A stretch of DNA of 64,000 nucleotides from Paracyclopina nana (taxonomy: Eukaryota; Arthropoda; Copepoda; Cyclopoida; Cyclopettidae): assembly GCA_019096065.1 (NCBI GenBank), contig JAGUCH010000008.1:6205001-6269000 (forward strand), read 5' to 3'. Each line of letters begins with the position of its first letter. Positions within the stretch are counted from its first letter, which is position 1. A model generated the notes under the pieces. It was not told the origin of the DNA and did not search any database. It was given only the letters and a program-made list of their open reading frames with translations. Shown piece after piece: positions 62,901-64,000 of this stretch. Made by a program: the position numbers and the translations under genes.

Positions 62901-64000
62901 CAACCCAACGCCTTTGAAGCCTCAGCAGAATTCCACATAGAAACCGACCTTAAAGAAAAACTTTTTAGAGGCCTGTTTTTATTAACTAATTTATGATTTA
63001 CTAAAGCATCCAAGATTAAGCTAATCTTGAATGGCTTTCTGCTATTTGTGGTTTTAGCTGCATCTTGCAGCCTCATTGAAGGCCAAATCTGGTGACCTTG
63101 AGGCAATCTGGCCAAAAAGGCCGTTAAAGGCCTAAAAATAGGTCTTAACGTAATCCACACAATTTCCCTTGCTGAAATGTTTACGTAGATTTTATGGGAG
63201 GATTTTCACAGTGTGCCATGCACAGAAAACCACGTGATCGCAGAAGTCGTCGCCCTGTAGGAAAGGCGGCTACATACTGTAGTAAAGCAAGTGTATAGTA
63301 GCAGAAGTAGAAGCTCTGGTGAAGTTTGGCCTTGAAAGGCCAAAAAATGCGCGCGCTTTCTTTCATGGATGCTCATAAAAGAACTGTTATTACAACAGCT
63401 TGCACCAGTGATTTTTGAAACGTGTACCAAAGCCACAAAAGGCAAAAAATTCCAATTCAAAATGACCAAAAATTAGGATTAAAAAAACACCCAGATTATG
63501 CAATCTTGGACAGGTTTCCAGCATGAAAATAAAGGAAATTGTGATCAAAGCCAAGATGGCCTCGATTTTGCTCATCCGGAACTTGGGGCTTTCTCTGACC
63601 TCGAAAAACGGGAGACGTGCAAAAATAGAGAGTCTAGAGGAGCATCAATCGGCCTATGGGGTTAGTTTTATTTTTACACTCAAAATGACAAAATTGAAAA
63701 TATTAATTAGGTCGCGGGAAAGCCCTTAAACTTGACAGAATAAGTATCATTGAAGAGCGCGTCACTTTAATCGAAATGTCAAAAAATCAAATTGCTATAA
63801 ACATTGATTATTTAAAATAATATAATTAAATGATAAATCCTAACATCCAAAAGTTGGCAAAAAAAAGGCTTAAAATTTAGTTGTGCGATCGCAGCGCCAT
63901 CTCTCAAATGAAACTAATCTAGGTTGCGTAGGAATCAAAACAAATGTTCCGCGCGCGCGCGCTGAGCTAAGCGTCAAGCATAGCAGCCTATGGAGCGCTT
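59941..64000. other. No gene recognised; upstream region of the zinc-knuckle gene
   Basis: A perfect 10-bp stem palindrome, ACTTGTCCCA-CTA-TGGGACAAGT, lies at 60004-60026, about 65 bases before the start codon at 59940 on the minus strand. A small hairpin, AAGCTTCTC...GAGAAGCTT, is at about 60506-60541. Positions 62460-62640 hold a degenerate CTGAG-rich simple repeat. The last 110 bases are CG-rich (GCGCGCGCGCGC). No exon-like frame was seen. Confidence 0.45.

Overview
The window is animal nuclear DNA, about 64 kb and AT-rich. Twelve protein-coding genes can be modelled; eleven are split by GT-AG introns and only the first lacks its 5' end. Gene content (a 3xIg+FN3 adhesion protein, a DEG/ENaC channel, a divergent nuclear receptor, a collagen-less C1q protein) and intron sizes from 52 bp to over 5 kb suggest an arthropod, perhaps a crustacean such as a copepod. 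That placement is inference and not secure.

Layout. 1-8.3 kb: no gene seen; a 13-bp minisatellite split by a terminal-inverted-repeat (TIR) element. 8.36-22.2 kb (+): an Ig/FN3 cell-surface gene whose large introns hold a hAT-type element with an 8-bp target duplication, several foldback elements and two large minisatellites (19-bp and 18-bp units). 23.3-24.5 kb (-): two tandem copies of a small secreted cysteine-rich protein. 24.7-27.1 kb (-): a nuclear receptor with a stretched first zinc finger and a Ser/Met-rich hinge, divergent from 27.7-29.3 kb (+) CIAO3/NAR1, the cytosolic iron-sulfur assembly factor. 29.9-32.3 kb (+): protein phosphatase 1 catalytic subunit, beta type. 33.2-34.6 kb (-): a secreted Thr/Val-rich protein. 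37.2-38.6 kb (-): a tetraspanin. 41.6-47.4 kb (+): a Golgi-type carbohydrate sulfotransferase, tail to tail with 47.5-49.0 kb (-), a DEG/ENaC channel. 49.4-52.4 kb: a block of long repeats. 53.8-55.2 kb (+): a C1q-domain protein. 55.9-59.9 kb (-): a long low-complexity protein with three zinc knuckles. 60-64 kb: no gene recognised.

The genes do not form one pathway. Several act at the surface or in secretion (Ig/FN3, tetraspanin, sulfotransferase, DEG/ENaC, C1q, Thr-rich protein, cysteine-rich pair); CIAO3 and PP1 are housekeeping. The most unusual element is the 49.4-52.4 kb repeat block. Each full unit carries a perfect-armed DNA hairpin followed by two different tRNA-like segments, each with A and B boxes and its own downstream T-run, but with no pairing acceptor stem.
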